Assembly: GCF_000384295.1 (NCBI RefSeq)
Contig: NZ_KB913037.1
Span: 3,644,649 to 3,708,648, forward strand
Source of the DNA: Amycolatopsis balhimycina FH 1894
GTDB lineage: Bacteria > Actinomycetota > Actinomycetes > Mycobacteriales > Pseudonocardiaceae
Direction: 5' to 3'
DNA: 64,000 nt
Part shown: positions 62,079 through 64,000 of the stretch, piece after piece
Position numbering within the stretch: position 1 is the first letter of the stretch
How the letters are laid out: each line of letters begins with the position of its first letter
The notes under the pieces: generated by a model
The model's database searches: none
Told to the model about the DNA's origin: nothing
Seen by the model: only the letters and a program-made list of their open reading frames with translations
Position numbers and translations under genes: made by a program

Positions 62079-64000
62079 GTGTCCAGCAGCAGCCCTGCGT
62101 CACAGTTCGGCCCCAACGAGTGGCTGGTCGAAGAGATGTACGACCAGTTCCTCGCAGACCCTTCCTCAGTCGATGCCGCATGGCACGACTTCTTCGCGGA
62201 CTTCAAGCCGACGCAGAACGCGCAGGCCAAGGCGGACACCGCCCGGCAGAAGCAGGCCGACGTCAAGTCGTCCACCAACGGCCAGGCGGCGCAGCCCTCG
62301 GCCAAGGCCGTGCAGAACGCGGAGTCGGCGGCCAAGCAGTCGGCCACGAAGCCGGCCCCGGCCAAGGCGGCCCCCGCGAAGCCGGCCACCAAGCCGGCCC
62401 CGAGGCCCGCCGCGAAGGTGGAGCCCAAGGCCGAGCCGAAGGCCGACGCGAAGAAGGAAGAGCCGGAGTCGAAGCAGCTGCGCGGCGCCGCGGCGGCCAT
62501 CGCCAAGAACATGGACGCCTCGCTGAGCGTCCCCACCGCGACCAGCGTGCGCGCGGTCCCGGCGAAGCTGATGGCGGACAACCGCATCGTCATCAACAAC
62601 CACCTCAAGCGCACCCGCGGCGGCAAGATCTCGTTCACGCACCTCATCGGCTACGCCATGGTGCGGGCGCTGAAGAACTTCCCGAACCTGAACCGGCACT
62701 ACCAGCTGATCGACAGCAAGCCGTTCGCGATCACGCCGGAGCACGTCAACTTCGGCCTCGCGATCGACATGAAGGGCAAGGACGGCTCGCGCAACCTCGT
62801 CGTCGCCTCGATCAAGGGCGTCGAGGACATGACGTTCCTGCAGTTCTGGCAGGCGTACGAGGAGATCGTCAAGAAGGCCCGCAACAACAAGCTGACGGCC
62901 GACGACTTCTCCGGCACCACCATCTCGCTGACCAACCCGGGCGGCATCGGCACCAACCACTCGGTGCCGCGCCTGCAGGCCGGCCAGGGCGCGATCATCG
63001 GCGTCGGCGCCATGCAGTACCCGGCCGCCTTCGAGGGCACCAGCGAGAAGACGCTGGTCGACCTCGGCATCAGCAAGATCATGACGCTGACCTCGACCTA
63101 CGACCACCGCATCATCCAGGGCGCGGAGTCGGGCGAGTTCCTCAAGCGCATCCACGAGCTGCTGCTCGGCGAAGACGGCTTCTACGACGACGTCTTCACC
63201 AGCCTGCGCCTGCCGTACGAGCCGATCCGCTGGGTCGCCGACATCCCGGACGGTCCGGTCGACAAGACCGCCCGCGTGATCGAGCTGATCGACGCGTTCC
63301 GGATGCGCGGCCACCTGATGGCCGACACCGACCCGCTGAACTACCGCCAGCGCAGCCACGCGGACCTGGACGTCCTGTCCCACGGTCTCACCCTCTGGGA
63401 CCTCGACCGCGAGTTCCCGGTCGGCGGCTTCGCCGGCCAGGAGCGGATGAAGCTGCGCGACATCCTGGGCGTGCTGCGCAACTCGTACTGCCGCACGGTC
63501 GGCATCGAGTACACCCACATCCTCGACCCCGAGGAGCGCCGCTGGATCCAGGAGCGCGTCGAGATCCCGCACGAGAAGCCGGACCCCGCGGTCCAGAAGT
63601 ACGTGCTCTCGAAGCTGAACGCCGCCGAGGCGTTCGAGACGTTCCTGCAGACCAAGTACGTCGGCCAGAAGCGCTTCTCGCTGGAGGGTGGCGAGACGGC
63701 GATCCCGCTGCTCGACACGCTGCTGGACAAGGCCGCCGAGCACGAGCTCGACGAGGTCGTCATCGGCATGCCGCACCGCGGCCGGCTGAACGTGCTGGCC
63801 AACATCGTCGGCAAGCCGATCAGCCAGATCTTCCAGGAGTTCGAGGGCAACCTCGACCCGGGCCAGGCGCACGGCTCCGGTGACGTGAAGTACCACCTCG
63901 GCGCCGAGGGCAAGTACTTCCGCATGTTCGGCGACGGCGAGACGAAGGTCTCCCTGACGGCGAACCCGTCGCACCTGGAGACCGTGGACCCGGTGCTCGA
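62079..64000 (+). CDS. kgd: Multifunctional 2-oxoglutarate dehydrogenase E1/E2, 5' part
   Basis: The first 640 residues of the Kgd/OdhA fusion are visible; the gene runs off the window. An N-terminal E1-type segment ([20 protein letters not shown]) leads into a long Ala/Lys/Pro linker (about 45-135). An E2 acyltransferase follows ([20 protein letters not shown], then [20 protein letters not shown] with the catalytic His). The E1 thiamine part then begins ([33 protein letters not shown]). There is no lipoyl domain, as in other actinobacterial fusions. Start GTG 62079. The 240 bases before it hold no gene. Confidence 0.95.
   Translation, partial: MSSSSPASQFGPNEWLVEEMYDQFLADPSSVDAAWHDFFADFKPTQNAQAKADTARQKQADVKSSTNGQAAQPSAKAVQNAESAAKQSATKPAPAKAAPAKPATKPAPRPAAKVEPKAEPKADAKKEEPESKQLRGAAAAIAKNMDASLSVPTATSVRAVPAKLMADNRIVINNHLKRTRGGKISFTHLIGYAMVRALKNFPNLNRHYQLIDSKPFAITPEHVNFGLAIDMKGKDGSRNLVVASIKGVEDMTFLQFWQAYEEIVKKARNNKLTADDFSGTTISLTNPGGIGTNHSVPRLQAGQGAIIGVGAMQYPAAFEGTSEKTLVDLGISKIMTLTSTYDHRIIQGAESGEFLKRIHELLLGEDGFYDDVFTSLRLPYEPIRWVADIPDGPVDKTARVIELIDAFRMRGHLMADTDPLNYRQRSHADLDVLSHGLTLWDLDREFPVGGFAGQERMKLRDILGVLRNSYCRTVGIEYTHILDPEERRWIQERVEIPHEKPDPAVQKYVLSKLNAAEAFETFLQTKYVGQKRFSLEGGETAIPLLDTLLDKAAEHELDEVVIGMPHRGRLNVLANIVGKPISQIFQEFEGNLDPGQAHGSGDVKYHLGAEGKYFRMFGDGETKVSLTANPSHLETVDPVL

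Overview
The window is high-GC actinobacterial chromosome. Gene style (mycolic-acid-group-like fatty-acid and leucine catabolism genes, kgd-type oxoglutarate dehydrogenase, metYX, secreted SGNH esterase, GTG and leaderless starts, long perfect hairpins after genes) fits Pseudonocardiaceae, most likely Amycolatopsis or a close relative. That assignment is inference from protein style; no rRNA or other marker is present. I see no tRNA, rRNA, CRISPR array, transposase or phage gene.

Layout. 1-8963: a partial lipoprotein, a NarL-type two-component system with an MMPL exporter and a shared candidate operator, then a fadAB beta-oxidation operon divergent from a double-domain TetR regulator. 9084-29352: the notable part, two diverged tandem copies (period about 10.1 kb) of one six-gene cassette. 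Each copy has a 64-residue peptide gene and a HExxH peptide-modification enzyme on the + strand. Convergent to them, on the - strand, lies an operon of VMAP-C protein, MoxR AAA+ ATPase and a giant vWA-like/NB-ARC/TPR protein, preceded by a nucleotide-cyclase-like protein. The peptide and the giant protein resemble the FxSxx-COOH RiPP system, but the usual radical SAM maturase is absent. The peptides end in Arg-Val-Asp instead of Phe-x-Ser-x-x. I read this as a RiPP-type peptide wired into an NLR/VMAP conflict (immunity-like) system.

29439-46262: LtrA, a FadE24/FadE23-like acyl-CoA dehydrogenase pair, an alpha/beta hydrolase, an SDR, a GNAT-map pair under a 28-bp palindrome, and a leucine-degradation operon (accD1-accA1-acyl-CoA dehydrogenase) with a divergent TetR and three matching operators. 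An SGNH esterase, a small acidic protein and metY-metX follow. 46431-64000: FAD hydroxylase, two small uncharacterised loci including a methyltransferase remnant, PucR regulator, secreted M43 protease, quinone oxidoreductase, alanine dehydrogenase, an orphan OmpR-type regulator with a terminator-like leader, an ABC transporter pair, a four-domain fused ABC exporter, two small unknowns, and the 5' part of kgd, which runs off the end.

Recurring theme: perfect hairpins whose arms share a GTGAAGGCCACC-like core sit after genes or between convergent genes. They probably serve as bidirectional terminators and look like an interspersed repeat family.
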